Shown: positions 26,901 through 36,300 of the stretch, in pieces
How the letters are laid out: each line of letters begins with the position of its first letter
How positions within the stretch are numbered: position 1 is the stretch's first letter
Assembly: GCA_000149265.1 (NCBI GenBank)
Contig: CH003412.1
Location: 5,477,358 to 5,541,357 of the forward strand
Length of the DNA stretch: 64,000 nucleotides
Source: Ciona savignyi
Lineage: Eukaryota > Chordata > Ascidiacea > Phlebobranchia > Cionidae
Direction of reading: 5' to 3'
Position numbers and translations under genes: made by a program
Notes under the pieces: generated by a model
Databases searched by the model: none
What the model saw: the letters and a program-made list of their open reading frames with translations, nothing else
Told to the model about the DNA's origin: nothing

Positions 26901-29900
26901 TCTTATTTATCAATGGACATTTCTTTAGATTTGACCTTTAAAAAAATGAAAACGTTACAGATTAAATAAATCAAGTGAAAACTCTGCCAAACTGACGACT
27001 CAATATCGGTGTCATAATGATGTCATTGACGTGATCAACAATGCTTTCTACGATGATGTCATAATCAGTGGGTTGTCATCAACTGATCGATCGAAAGTTG
27101 TGGCAGGGTTGCCCAACTTTTGTTTCTATGATGTCACAGGTGCTTAAATATGTTGTCACAATTAGGGCTGTGCATCAGTTTCCGGGTAACCTCTTTGATA
27201 TCAGTTAATCACTAAGAAAGTGCAGAAATGATTAACCGATTTGTGTTTAAACCAGGGGTGGGCAACTTTTCTAGTCGACTGGCCAAATGTGGGAAAATAA
27301 GGTCTTTGGTGGCCGGATTATTACATGAGTAGTATTCAAAATCTTATTTACAGGGTCTGTGGGCCTATCCAAATCCCTTTATGGGCCGGACCTGGCCCGC
27401 AAGCGTATGTTGCCCATGTCTGGTTTAAACCAAACACCGTGATCAGTAATTGTGAAAAACTGACTCATACTAATTAACTCTACTGCGTATGGTGCTTTCT
27501 GTTGCTCTTTATAACAAAGCTATGTCCAATTGAAGATATTTAAATTTCTTGAGATTTCAGTTGATCATAATTTTGAACTAATAGTACAAATGTCAAGACA
27601 GAGTAAACAGTTTTTTTCTGATCAATTACCTGTTATCAGAGTCTAGGTAGAATAAGATATTCATGTTTATTCCTGTTAGTGGGAAAACAATGGGGGTTAA
27701 CACACAAGCAATCGTCAAATGCTCAAATCACCTTGCGCCCACCGACGGGTTACCGGGGCTATTGGAGTAAACATACCGGAGTACACAATCTTAATTACAA
27801 GTAGTTAGGTTTTAAAGTCATCAGTGATTTTGTTATAATTTTGATTGCTGCAGAATGTCTTGCTCAGGTTATTACAAACTACTCCTTTTTATGCATACAA
27901 AAACCCGACTGTGGACATGGGGTGTCTGACCATTGTATCTGTAGGAACGAGTGGCAACAACGAGCAGCACAATCCGCAGGAAGCTTTGTTTGTCGCTGAC
28001 ATCATCAGATTATTGATGAGTCATGGTGTGCCGGGTACCAGCGTGGTTGTCATAACAACCGACCAAACACAGGTCAAACAAGTTCAATCGGCGCTTCAGG
28101 AAATCGAGTGAGTTGTCATGAGCAGTGCTCCGCAACCAGTGTGCCGCGGAAAGCTAAAGCCTGGTTTCAAACATTTGTGTAATAAGATTCATGCTACTTG
28201 AAGTACACTTGGAACAACCAAAAGTCATCTCTGCATAATTATGCCTTATATAGTCTTTGGTTATAGGCATGCCTTGTTTTCGGATTATGACTATAGTGAG
28301 GCACTTGGCAATTACAGTTCGATTTGCTATGTCCGTTATACTAGATGTTTATATACATTGTAAATTTGTTTTAACAACTGGTCATTTTTTAGTTTTATGA
28401 TTTTTTTATGTTTCAATTTTTAGCTAGACCAAAAACATTTAACTCCAAAAAATACAGTTATCATAGTTAATTAAAGGAATTGTGATTAAAAAAACTTGGA
28501 ATTCTTTCAAATTTTGTATAAACTCAGATTCTTTCAAAAACTCAATTATTCCCGATTTTTTTAACACTGGGATTTCTTTAAAGAAACTTTTTAGAATTTC
28601 TTTAAAGAAACTCAAAAAACTTTTAAGAATTTCTTTAAAGAAACTCAAAAAACTTTTAAGAATTTCTTTTTAAGAAACTTTTAAGAACTTTTAAGAATTT
28701 CTTTAAAGAAACTCAAAAAACTTTTAAGAATTTCTTTTTAAGAAACTTTTAAGAATTTTTACTCAAAAGATACTCAAAATTTTCCAGATTTTGAAAAAAA
28801 TTAATTTTACTTAGATTCTATGACTTAAGCGACGTGAATTGCATTCGTGTGACAACAATGGACGATTATGAGGGAGGGGAGACAATGGTTTCCATAGTTG
28901 TCTGTCCTCGGTCTGCTGGAACCAACGATACGTTTGGGTGAGTCCTTGTTTAACTAATCAACTTGGGATCTAATATTTAATGTTTGTGTGACCGATTAGT
29001 CTTGTGGGTTAGTGTGACACCTTTCAACTGAAAGGTTGCAGGTTTAAAACTGTTCTCTAGATAATCGGTTGTGTCCTTGGGCAAGGCACTTAACAGACAT
29101 TGCCCCAACCCAGCGGACTAATGGGTTCTACTAAATTAAAGAAACATTTAAATCATACACAACACACTACAATAGTCCCGGTAACTCGACGGTGGGTGCA
29201 AGGTGATCTGAAAATAACCCGTATGTTAACCCCACCCCCTTGGTTTTCCCCATTCACGGGGATCTGAAAATAACCTGTATTTCCACCAAATTGAAGGAAC
29301 GTGTCTATCATATACAACACACTGCAATAGCTCCGGTAACCCGACTTTGGGCGCGAGGTGATCTGACGTTTGCCCGTGTGATAACCCCCTTGGTTTTCCC
29401 ATTCACGGGGATAAACATGAATACCCTATCCTATCCTAAATAGAGAGGATAGGCGACTCCTACGGATGAAACAATAAAAATCACAATGACCCTGGTAATC
29501 GTCACAACATTAAGGGCTAGACATGTTTAACGAAATACATCGGTGTAAAAAAAACACATTTCGCAGCAACGTAATTTCGCTGCTCACACGAGGAAGTCAT
29601 CACAATCTAGCGGTGGGGAATATACGGGAACTGTCGACCGACCACAAATGGTCCAGGTTGATCGACGTTTGTAAGGAGAAAGGGAGGATCCAATCTTCAT
29701 TTCATTTCAAGTTTACATTTTTATCCGATTTACATCATATTTATCTGATTTACCTCATTTATCGGTTTGTGTTTGCTTCAAATACTATTTATCAGCACAG
29801 TAGTGTGAAAGACAAAAGTTCTTTTAATTGGAAATATTAAACTGAAAACGACGGAAACCAAAAGTAAAACGTTTTACGCTGAAGTTTTAAAAATGGCACA

Positions 29901-30881
29901 ATTTTTTATTCTTACCGTGCTCTTTTGACTCGGATTTTTTTTTGTTCAAAAAGTGTCAAATATTAATACCGAAAATGAATATTGTATTACTTACGGAGTG
30001 CATCGCGTTTCAGCCGAAGCATTGCCGGTACAAAACTAGTCGCCTGCTAGTCGGGTTTGTCCTTGGGCACTGGGCAGGGCATTTAATGGACATTGCCTGA
30101 ACCCAGCGTTTCAATGGGTTGTACCAAATTCGGTGGATCTGACGATTGCCTGTGTATTAACCCACCTTGTTTTACAATTCACAGAGATAAACATAAATAT
30201 ATAACCTAACATTTTGTCAAATATCAATAGCGAATATGAACATTACATTTTTAATATTTTGTTGGCCAACCTAACCCGCTTTTCAATCAGTTTCTACCCA
30301 ACAAAAAAATCTCTATATTATACATCATATATGTATATATATTATATATCACTCTATATATCATTTTAACTCGTGTTAGGAAACTGACATCATCAAAGGG
30401 CGTGGCCTTCTCGCCTGAAGTTCCGTTAAGTGCTCGAAGAATTGATGGTGTGATTGGGGATTGTGATTCCACTAATGATCCTGACAACACTGATGTTCGT
30501 ATCGATTTACATGGTGACGTCGATGGAAAAGGTGATGACGTCAGTCTTAACAGTGACGTAAAGGAAGAAGAGAGTGACGGAGATTCAAGTAGCGAAGATG
30601 ACCTACCAGTGTTACGTCATAGACCAAACTGTCGCCGTATAAACGACGATGATGACACAACAGACGAGTCGACTGAGGAAAGTGAAGAACTGAGTGAAAA
30701 CGACCTTGACAATCTCGCAAAACTCGACAATAAAGATATCCAATCTAGAGATCAAGTCACCACCGACACAAGCCTTATAACAAATGATTTAAATTTGGTA
30801 ACATCCGACACTACATTATCAAGTAAATCTTCAAACGAAGAAACCAATCAAATAGATGACCAGGTGCATGGTTTATCATAA
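2481..30881 (+). CDS. ZGRF1: ZGRF1-like GRF zinc-finger SF1 helicase (30-exon model, 2443 aa)
   Basis: Known vertebrate ZGRF1 is a nuclear SF1 helicase of interstrand-crosslink and recombination repair. Exons: 2481-2498, 2568-2717, 2855-2965, 3617-3775, 3971-4035, 4086-4161, 4584-4750, 5113-6182, 6235-8749, 10757-10844, 11281-11415, 11742-11948, 12458-12580, 13088-13242, 20448-20481, 20938-21013, 21460-21603, 22169-22291, 22664-22737, 23178-23301, 23998-24143, 24651-24794, 25351-25391, 25785-25911, 26571-26719, 26961-27139, 27945-28107, 28815-28937, 29567-29710, 30380-30881. Phases agree at every junction and the total is a multiple of three. Order: N-terminal domain (VLYTHQK...WQDG), disordered repeat-rich middle, GRF finger, helicase with Walker A GVVGSGKT, acidic tail. 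Human ZGRF1 is about 2100 aa. Least certain: exon 1 (only six codons), the 52-bp intron at 6183-6234, the donor at 8750 and the last junction. Several helicase motifs are atypical (see findings). Identity is strong; exon ends are by eye. Confidence 0.88.
4199..4442 (-). mobile_element. tRNA-derived SINE copy (ZGRF1 intron 6)
   Basis: Near full-length, reversed: GGATAGGATAGGAT tail first, then the conserved body (CAATCGTCAGATCACCTCGC; GTTAAGTGCCTTG), ending at the tRNA-like head CTGTCGGAC. Confidence 0.85.
5748..6040 (+). repeat. In-frame tandem repeat, about 22 codons, in ZGRF1 exon 8
   Basis: Four to five imperfect copies of a roughly 66-bp coding unit, each with the pattern (S/P)NNKE..., then K/N SxS.., VN.A.QP. 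Copies recur at NNEETKTKSHSKIN, NKGENSKSQFVVN, NKETNPNFNSEVN and NKEANLKSHSEVN. The region is Asn/Lys/Ser rich, predicted disordered, and in frame throughout. Confidence 0.75.
6384..6665 (+). repeat. In-frame 30-bp minisatellite (SIEPSKQEKP) in ZGRF1 exon 9
   Basis: About eight tandem copies of a 30-bp unit encode SIEPSKQEKP-type decapeptides, with variants SIQPSKQEKT, SLEPSKQEKT and SIELSKQKKT. One copy is truncated to PSKQEK. Length is kept in multiples of three. The antisense strand is also open across the array, which yields a spurious hydrophobic reading frame. Confidence 0.9.
9126..9131 (+). terminator. AATAAA signal after ZGRF1 exon 9 reading frame
   Basis: AATAAA about 165 bp after an in-frame stop at 8958-8960. 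It would serve a truncated transcript that reads through the donor at 8750. Confidence 0.4.
9221..9950 (-). mobile_element. SINE copy split by a hAT-like insertion
   Basis: The tail and 3' body lie at 9221-9289; the rest resumes at 9772 (GTCAGATCACCTTGTTCCC) and runs to about 9950. The interruption is the element at 9290-9771. The SINE is therefore older than that insertion. Confidence 0.85.
9290..9771. mobile_element. hAT-type MITE, 482 bp, nested in a SINE
   Basis: Terminal repeats CAGGGTTGCCA (9290-9300) and TGGCAACCCTG (9761-9771) are perfect 11-bp inverses. Both sides carry the exact duplication CACGGGAC (9282-9289, 9772-9779). Sub-terminal TTTGGCC/GGCCAAA motifs repeat in both orientations. 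No coding capacity. Confidence 0.93.
11982..12232 (+). mobile_element. SINE copy (ZGRF1 intron 12)
   Basis: Head GTCTGGTGGGTTAGTGCC, an internally shortened body, and end GTATCCTATTCTG. It begins about 35 bp after the exon 12 donor, so the exon 12 frame reads on into it. Confidence 0.8.
12458..13242 (+). other. GRF zinc finger of ZGRF1 (two exons)
   Basis: Exon 13 (12458-12580) encodes CCDHEAPCRLNRVRKEG and GRMFYACARKKKCK; exon 14 (13088-13242) continues FFKWAE. Together they give the GRF signature CxH...C, KxGxNxGRxFYxC, C.FFxW found in ZGRF1, TOP3A and APEX2, which binds single-stranded DNA. The finger is split after CK by a 507-bp intron holding a SINE. Confidence 0.93.
12757..12935 (+). 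mobile_element. Short SINE copy (ZGRF1 intron 13)
   Basis: Intact head with A box (TTAGTCTGGTGG) and B box (GGTTCGAAACTGG), a deleted middle, then GGTGATCTGACGGTTGCCC and the 3' end. A head-only fragment lies at 13680-13740. Confidence 0.85.
14264..18821 (-). CDS. Unrecognised 1392-aa disordered protein, nested in a ZGRF1 intron
   Basis: Two exons. Exon 1 runs from the ATG at 18821 down to 15069, an uninterrupted 1251-codon frame ending in a CAG|GTTAGT donor. Exon 2 runs from 14689 (acceptor CCACAG) to the stop at 14264-14266, in the same phase. The protein is rich in Ser, Lys, Glu and Asn, without membrane segments or a recognisable fold. More ordered-looking blocks lie late in exon 1: FSFGKTYKVRILKKE, FFNFSRPRRNSIIEFLQKRL and a basic stretch before the CSTC pair. 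Exon 2 opens VIQWSDKMGNVFQVTTEGG and contains RYGRIS; it ends with a basic patch (RKRIKRKFKK). A nuclear, chromosome-associated role is a guess from composition only. It lies wholly in the 7.2-kb ZGRF1 intron 14 on the opposite strand. A strong acceptor-like TTTTCTTACAG lies about 50 bp upstream of the ATG, so a leader intron or trans-splicing is possible. Confidence 0.85.
19262..19520 (-). mobile_element. SINE copy (ZGRF1 intron 14)
   Basis: Reversed copy running from ATTTATGTTTATCCC through GTCGGGTTACCGGAG to the head-proximal GTTTCGAACCTGCAAC. It lies upstream of the nested antisense gene's start. Confidence 0.85.
20595..20925. mobile_element. Inverted pair of SINE fragments just before ZGRF1 exon 16
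   Basis: A reversed fragment (ATCATCAGATTACCTCTCGC...GGTTATCGGAGC, about 20712-20755) faces a forward copy (GAGCTCCGGTAACCC...ATCCTATCCTATTC, about 20765-20920). The forward tail ends less than 20 bp before the exon 16 acceptor. Confidence 0.75.
21722..22018 (+). mobile_element. SINE copy (ZGRF1 intron 17)
   Basis: Forward copy with head CAGACCGGTTAGTCGTG and the usual body. A 29-bp piece of the head region (GTGATTTAGTGTGATACC) is duplicated in tandem. Confidence 0.8.
22470..23065 (-). mobile_element. Two degraded SINE copies (ZGRF1 intron 19)
   Basis: Partial reversed copies at about 22470-22580 and 22795-23065, recognised by GATATTCATGTTTTATCC and by CACCATCGGGTTA...CACAACCAACTAGCTAGC. 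Both are diverged. Confidence 0.6.
23291..23530. repeat. 20-bp minisatellite containing the ZGRF1 exon 20 donor
   Basis: Twelve head-to-tail 20-bp copies of GTTGATTGATGGTTCGTTAT with minor variants. The first copy contains the end of exon 20 (TTGATTGATG) and its donor GTTCGT at 23302; later copies repeat that context in the intron. Confidence 0.93.
23852..23936. repeat. Tandem repeat of about 28 bp, three copies
   Basis: Three copies of CGCCAGTCTAAGAATGATAT plus AATTTAGA, between 23852 and 23936, about 60 bp before the Walker A exon. Confidence 0.85.
24340..24585. repeat. Imperfect tandem repeat of about 115 bp (ZGRF1 intron 21)
   Basis: Two and a bit copies marked by GTGGATGGTTGAT, CATGCTTTAACC and AAGACACC...CATGCCCAC...AAGTGCTA. 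Confidence 0.7.
24931..25200 (-). mobile_element. SINE copy (ZGRF1 intron 22)
   Basis: Reversed near full-length copy running from GGATAGGATATTAATATTTA to CCACCAGACCAACC. Confidence 0.85.
26028..26312 (+). mobile_element. SINE copy (ZGRF1 intron 24)
   Basis: Forward copy running from GGTTAGTCTGGCGGTTAAG to TCTATCCTATCCC. An open frame at 26130-26333 is just this SINE. Confidence 0.85.
26780..26945. repeat. Tandem repeat of about 58 bp before ZGRF1 exon 26
   Basis: Three copies of TTTCTTTAGATTTGACCTTA with A-rich and TTATTTATCAATGGACA parts. The array ends about 15 bp before the acceptor at 26960. Confidence 0.85.
27253..27422. mobile_element. hAT-type MITE, 170 bp
   Basis: Ends CAGGGGTGGGCAAC (27253-27266) and GTTGCCCATGTCTG (27409-27422) are inverse repeats with three mismatches. 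The target-site duplication GTTTAAAC is exact at 27245-27252 and 27423-27430. No coding capacity. Confidence 0.92.
27653..27780 (-). mobile_element. Partial SINE copy (ZGRF1 intron 26)
   Basis: Reversed 3' half: GATATTCATGTTTATTCC through CACCGACGGGTTACCGG; the head is missing. Confidence 0.75.
28540..28770. repeat. Palindromic satellite-like repeat (ZGRF1 intron 27)
   Basis: Tandem 32-34-bp units built on AAGAATTTCTTTAAAGAAAC plus TCAAAAAACTTTT. The core TTTCTTTAAAGAAA is a perfect palindrome, so both strands give low-complexity open frames. Confidence 0.85.
28988..29438 (+). mobile_element. SINE copy with duplicated 3' half (ZGRF1 intron 28)
   Basis: A full forward copy at about 28988-29262 is followed by a second 3' half at about 29285-29438, which ends CCTATCCTATCCTA. 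Confidence 0.85.
30002..30215 (+). mobile_element. Shortened SINE copy (ZGRF1 intron 29)
   Basis: Forward copy without a clear A box: B-box region, CTTGGGCACTGGGCAGGGCA, then a jump to GATCTGACGATTGCC. Confidence 0.7.
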
Positions 30882-31046
30882 CTAACGTATTTGTTTTACT
30901 TTTGTTCGTTCTTTCAGTTACTCGTGTTGTTCAATATTTTAATTATAAATTGTTTCCATTGAAAAATCGTTTGACTTTTCGGCTGGGTGGTCGTAGCAAT
31001 AATGGGCGGAAGTTCGGATCTATTCGGCCGCAGTTGGTTAGATCTT

Positions 31047-31345
31047 GTCCGACCGGTTAGTCTGGCGGTTAAGTGTGTCGCCTTTCAATCGAAATATTGC
31101 AGGTGTGAAACTGGTCGCTAGCTAGACGGTTGTGTCCTTGGGCAAGACACTTTACGGCCATTGCCTGAATCTAGCAGATTAATGGGTTCTACCAAATTAA
31201 AGGAACGTGTCTACCACATACAACACACTAAAATAGCTCCGGTAACCTGACGATGGGCGCGAGGTGATCTGACGATTTCCTGTGTGTTAACCCACTTGGT
31301 TTTTCCATTCACGGGGATGAACATGAATATCCTATCATCGTATCA
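31047..31345 (+). mobile_element. Full-length SINE copy
   Basis: A good example of the family. Head GTCCGACCGGTTAGTCTGG is followed by the body AATGGGTTCTACC and GATGGGCGCGAGGTGATC, and then the tail ATCCTATC. Confidence 0.9.
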
Positions 31346-31369
31346 GCCTAGAGGTTTTTGATTAACACC

Positions 31370-31548
31370 AGTGGGGAAAACTAACAGGAGAGCAACTGCA
31401 CACTGATATAAATGAAGATTATTGCATAATATTTGGTTTTAAACATGGCTTGGAGTATAGGTTAGTTATGGGGTTGAGATTAGTGTTAAGGACAGGGTTA
31501 AAATTAGTTTCCATAGTTTTAGTGAGCAGTTTTCCTCTTTTTGCTCCT
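31370..31548. mobile_element. MITE of the AAAACTA-TIR family
   Basis: Ends GGGGAAAACTAACAGGAG and GCAGTTTTCCTCTTTT are inverse-like, around an interior of GGGGTTGAGATTAGTGTT and GACAGGGTTAAAATTAG. The interior is shared with the element at 551-1242. Confidence 0.65.
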
Positions 31549-31837
31549 TGGGCAAGGCACTTAGCGGGCGCCGCCTGAACTTTGTTTGTAATTTCACCGC
31601 AGTTCCCTTGGTAAACCGACGTTAGAGCTAATGTGACAACCCCTCTCGCGGTATTTGAATTTTTAAAGCAATTGGCATGTATTGTACTAACGAATAACTA
31701 AATTAAAGGGAATCGCCATTTATCCGAAGGCTTAACCTGATTATTGCCCGTGTGTTAACCAATTTGTTTTTTCTCATTCATGTTGATTAACTGGAATATC
31801 TTATTCATATCTTTAAGGCTACAGGTTCAAAACTGAA

Positions 31838-32400
31838 TAGGATAGGATATTCAAGTTTATACTCGTGAATGGGATTACCAAGAGGGGTAACACACGGACA
31901 ATCGTCAGATCAACTTGCGCCTATCGTGGGCCGACTAAAACTGGCCGCTAGATAGTTTATTATGTCCTTGGGCAAACCACTTACCGGATATTGTCTGAAC
32001 GCAGTGGATTAATGGGTTGTAACAAAACTAAAGGAGCGTCTCAATCAAACAACACACTGCAATAGCTCCGGTAACTGAACTTTTGGTGCGCCGATACTCG
32101 ACAACATTGTTCGTCCGGCCGGTTAGTCTGGCGGTTAAGTGCGTCGCCTTTCAATCGAAAGGTTGCAGGTGCGAAACTGGTCGGTTGTGTCCTTGGGCAA
32201 GGCACTTTACGGACATTGCCTGAACCCAGCGGATTAATGAGTTCTACCAAATTGAAGGAACGTGTGAATCATACACAACACACTGCAATAGCTCCGGTAA
32301 CCGGACGATGGGCGCGAGGTGATCTGACGATTGCCCACGTGTTAACCCCCTTGGTTTTCCGATTGACAGGAAAAAAACATGAATAGTCTATCCTATCATA
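31838..32400. mobile_element. Composite SINE cluster
   Basis: A reversed fragment (31838-31930) joins forward pieces (31930-32100), followed by a near full-length forward copy at 32116-32400. A small 3' fragment lies at about 32440-32500. Confidence 0.75.
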
Positions 32401-33326
32401 AAAACGCTCCATTACTTGATAACCGATCGGACGTTTCCCGAATGCTAACTTACTTATCCCGCTACACGGTAATAAACATGAATATTCTATCCAACCGAGT
32501 AGCTCAAGGAGGTTTGATTCCAAAACCCTGGAGCTGAAATGCGATGCTCTAAACCAGGAACATCTTTGTGTCGGGATTCGACGAGCAAAAGTCATTTAAA
32601 AAGTGTTCTGTATTTCCTATATTGCAAAACACTGCTGTTCCCGAAAACGAACGGTGTGCAACAGTAATAAAAATACTCACCAAAAAATCACAAACCAAAT
32701 AGAAACATTGTACATGAGCGGTTGTTGGCAAAATCATTTGTTGATTAAAATCAAATTGTAGGTTGAACACGATCGGTTTACATCAAAAAACAAAATCAAC
32801 AACAATGTGTTAAAGTTATCTTAAAACAAGAATTAAAAAAAGAAAGAGTCCAATATATAATAATATTCTTTAGCTGTAGTGCTTTACCATAGGGTATTCG
32901 TGATTGCATTGTATTGCGTTGCATTGGCACACGGTATTATCATGTAAGTGCAAATTGGATGCATGGCAGAAACTAATATTTGATCTAAAATAGTAATAAA
33001 TTGACAGTAAGCCTTTCGACGTAAAGAAAAAATTTTGGGTTTTTGATCGTTTTTAAGCCAAAGATGAAGAGGCCTGATGTGTAAATCGTAGCTCCAGATA
33101 AACTCTAGATGCGACAATAGTTCATCAAACCATGACCGGATGGCAATTCAAGTTATAAAAACAAACGCATTCAAAAGCACAAAATAAACTGTGCTGCACA
33201 ATAGCTTACATAGATAGAGCCCCTTGAAAACAGCTTACAACTGCTGCACAAAAGCTTACATATAGCCCCTTGAAAACGTGCAAAAGAAAACAAGTTGATT
33301 CACTTCGAGTTACAGATTGACTTGTG

Positions 33327-36300
33327 TTACTGGATGTCTGGGTTATTAGGTAGCAGTGATTCGTATTCGCTACCCACTTCTACAGATTTGGGTTTGCAAC
33401 AACATTTTCGAATAATTCTTTCAGTCATTTTGGTAACCATCTGAAAATAACATACTCTTTGTTTATTAACATTGAAAAAAGAGATTAGTCTGGTATTTAG
33501 TCTGGTGGTTTTAGTACGTGGCCTGAAACGAGAAGGGTTACAGGCTCAAAACTGTTCGCAAGCTAGTTGGTTGTGTCCTTGGGTAAAGCACTTAACGAAC
33601 ATTGCCTGAAACCAGCAGATTGATGGGTTCTACCAAATTGAAGGTATATGTGAATCATACACAACACATGGTGATGTGTTAACCCCCTATAAACATGAAT
33701 ATCCTATCATAATTTTTAGACTGTTTGGAATTTTTGTTAAATTTTAAATTCATTCCATCTTACAAAATTCATATCCATTAGTGTCATAATTCAATATTAA
33801 AATCACAATCTGTATATATTCATGCAACCTACTAGGACAAGGCAGCAGAGACCCAAAATTGCCGCTGTGTTTTCAAAACCGAACTTTCCCACCAGCACTC
33901 CCCCCAGGAGAGGTCCTGAAATATCCCCGAGGGAAAACGCCATGTTCCACAGCCCAGATACCATTCCGTACTGTGCCAGGAGACTTTCTTGCACTTTAAG
34001 CTCACTGTGTTTATAAATTTTGCGTTAAAAAAGATGATAGAATATTTATGTTGATTCCTGTGAATGGGAAAATGCAAAAAGGACGTTAGTATACAAGTTA
34101 TAGTCAGATAGTCTGTTGTGTCCTTGTGCTAGGCACAAAGTGGACATTGCCTGAACCCAGCGGTTTAATGGGTTTTACCAAACCGAAGAAACTTTTTAAT
34201 CAAACACAAAACACTGTAATAGCTCCAGCAACCTAACTGTAATCGCAAGGTTATCTAACTATTGCCTGTGTGTTAACGCCCCTTTAGTTTTCCCATTTAT
34301 AAACATGATTATCCTATCCTAGTATCAAAACGTTCATCCCAACACAGGGATGTCCAACCTTTTATTGTAATGGGCCGCATTGTCACTTGAAATAATTCAA
34401 TGGGCCACAGAACCTATTCAATTTTTTAATAAAAATGGCAGGGTTCGAATTAATGGTTTTGAACCGATTTGCGAAATGCGTGGTTAAGAAAAAAATGTTT
34501 TCGCGCGTAAGCGCGCAAAAATTTTTTGGTTACAATAAATTGCCTTAAACGACCAGAAAGATATTTATTTCATAAAGCAGACAGTAGCGTTATTTAGTAG
34601 TTCAGTAATGATAAATTGCAATAAACGTGAATTCAAAAGGGGTGTGTCGCATCTCGCCAATCATAAATAAAGGAATCGAGTTATATTAACGCATAATGGC
34701 GATTCTTTCCTTGTGATAGCAATGCTTATTATACGCGAACAATGCAAAGTAAAAGGCAAGGTAAATTAATAATGTTATGTTGAAGGCAAACGATGTTATA
34801 TTAACGTGTTGAGGATTTATTATTAAAAGTGCGCGATATCAGTATCGGTAATTTAAATTTTCGCGATTTTGTTAAATTTTGTAATTCACGAACTTTAGAA
34901 AACGGTTGGCGAATAGCTATTTGCGATCCCTTAATTCCAACCCTGAATGGGTACATAAAGAAACAATTAAAATCCATCAATTTCATCTTTAAGTGGTTTG
35001 TCAGTCTGTTTTTTTCTGCAGTTTTGATGTTTACTGTGCCCCTAAACCTGACTGATACATTTTAATTAGGCTAAGATTCAAAGTTTAAAATAGTATACTT
35101 GGAGTGAAAATGACTAGTGGGCCGCACAAAAATCTCAGGCGGGCCGCAGGTTGGACATCCCTGTCCCAACACAATAATACCGACCCAGTCGACCATTTAA
35201 TATATATCACTATCAGCATGGCATGAACCAACCTTGCAGCATCCACCATGTCGGTAAAAGTTGGCATAAGAGCTGCGCCGGTAAAGCTTCCTTTCACACA
35301 GATTGCCGTGTACAAAAGCGGCAAGCTCTGCTTCTTCATGCCAAACAGCTTCTTCAAAGCCACGGCTGGCCCAATCAAACACATAGCGATGAATTCGGCG
35401 AACGCTCCTATTTCCATGAGAAAGTTTTTCTTCCTGCAAGACAATCCACGTTATATACGTAATTCTGTGCTTAATTAGTTTAACTGTGAGTTTTTTGGTT
35501 GAATTGTGGTAGTTGAAAAATGCAGTCAATTTTGAAATTCGGGTTAGTAAATGTCAATTCCACACATTGCATTATTGCATTACTGTTATTTTACTAATTG
35601 AAATACTGCATTTAGTAATTGCATTACTGCATTACTGTTATCATGTCCTGTTATCGCATAAACCAGAATAAAGACATTTTCCTCCCTACTAGTTTACGAG
35701 TCTAAAAATGACAAATTCTTATCATTAAAATGAGACCATATTAGAAATATAATTAATATTAACAGTTGACAAGGGCATGATATGCTTACTGGGTCATTCC
35801 ATTATATTTTTAACAGCCCGTACATCGTACCTCTCAGATTTTGCTAAGATTTTCAGACAATGTACATACACCTAGAAAAATGATTAGGACAAAATTTGAG
35901 GTCGCAACTCCTAGCGGTTCAGAAGTTACGGCAAGATGAAAAACCGGCCACACGAGGGCTTATTGTTGGTGAGCACGCCTACTTACAACTTTTAATTGCC
36001 GATATCTCGAAGAATAAACCATGTGGAAAGCTGAAAATTTTTTTTAAGGTATTTAAAGGTATGAGGAAGCTGAATTTCACATCCAATTTATCCTCAGGGC
36101 ATTATAAAATAGTCAAAATCAGGTTTTAAAATTATTTTCACCACCCCAACGCTAGAGGGGGTATCTCCTGTATGCAAGATAGTTTTGAGATGCAATCTTT
36201 TTTAAAAGTTAAAAGAAGCTTAAATCTTTAAGCAGTTCAAAAATTAGCTTTGCCAACTTTAAAATAAGGTTTTGAGACCAAATTTCCCAAGTGCACATTT

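Larger units (their letters stand above)
23178..29710 (+). other. SF1 (UPF1-like) helicase core of ZGRF1
   Basis: Motif I GVVGSGKTFLLA spans the exon 20/21 junction. Motif Ia is VTSESNSV|IDSVF, motif II IIDDATETPE (26571-26719), motif III LLLGGDSGRL, motif IV region LTTQYRCHND (26961-27139), motif V VTTMDDYEGGE (28815-28937) and motif VI NVISLLTRGSHHNLAVGN (29567-29710). Order and spacing follow human ZGRF1 as I remember it. Walker A and QYRCH are intact; motifs II, III and V are substituted and motif VI carries two extra residues. Confidence 0.85.
30882..33326. other. Convergent intergenic region packed with SINEs
   Basis: The 2.4 kb between the ZGRF1 stop and the transporter stop, holding SINE copies and one MITE listed separately. 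No gene was seen. A short tandem duplication (CTGCACAA...GCTTACATA...AGCCCCTTGAAAAC) lies at about 33191-33276. Confidence 0.7.

Noticed and set aside
35896..36129. 77-codon frame, repeated in reverse at 38258-38491
   Set aside because: It lies in the two arms of the transposon; identical pairs reflect the inverted repeat, not a conserved protein.
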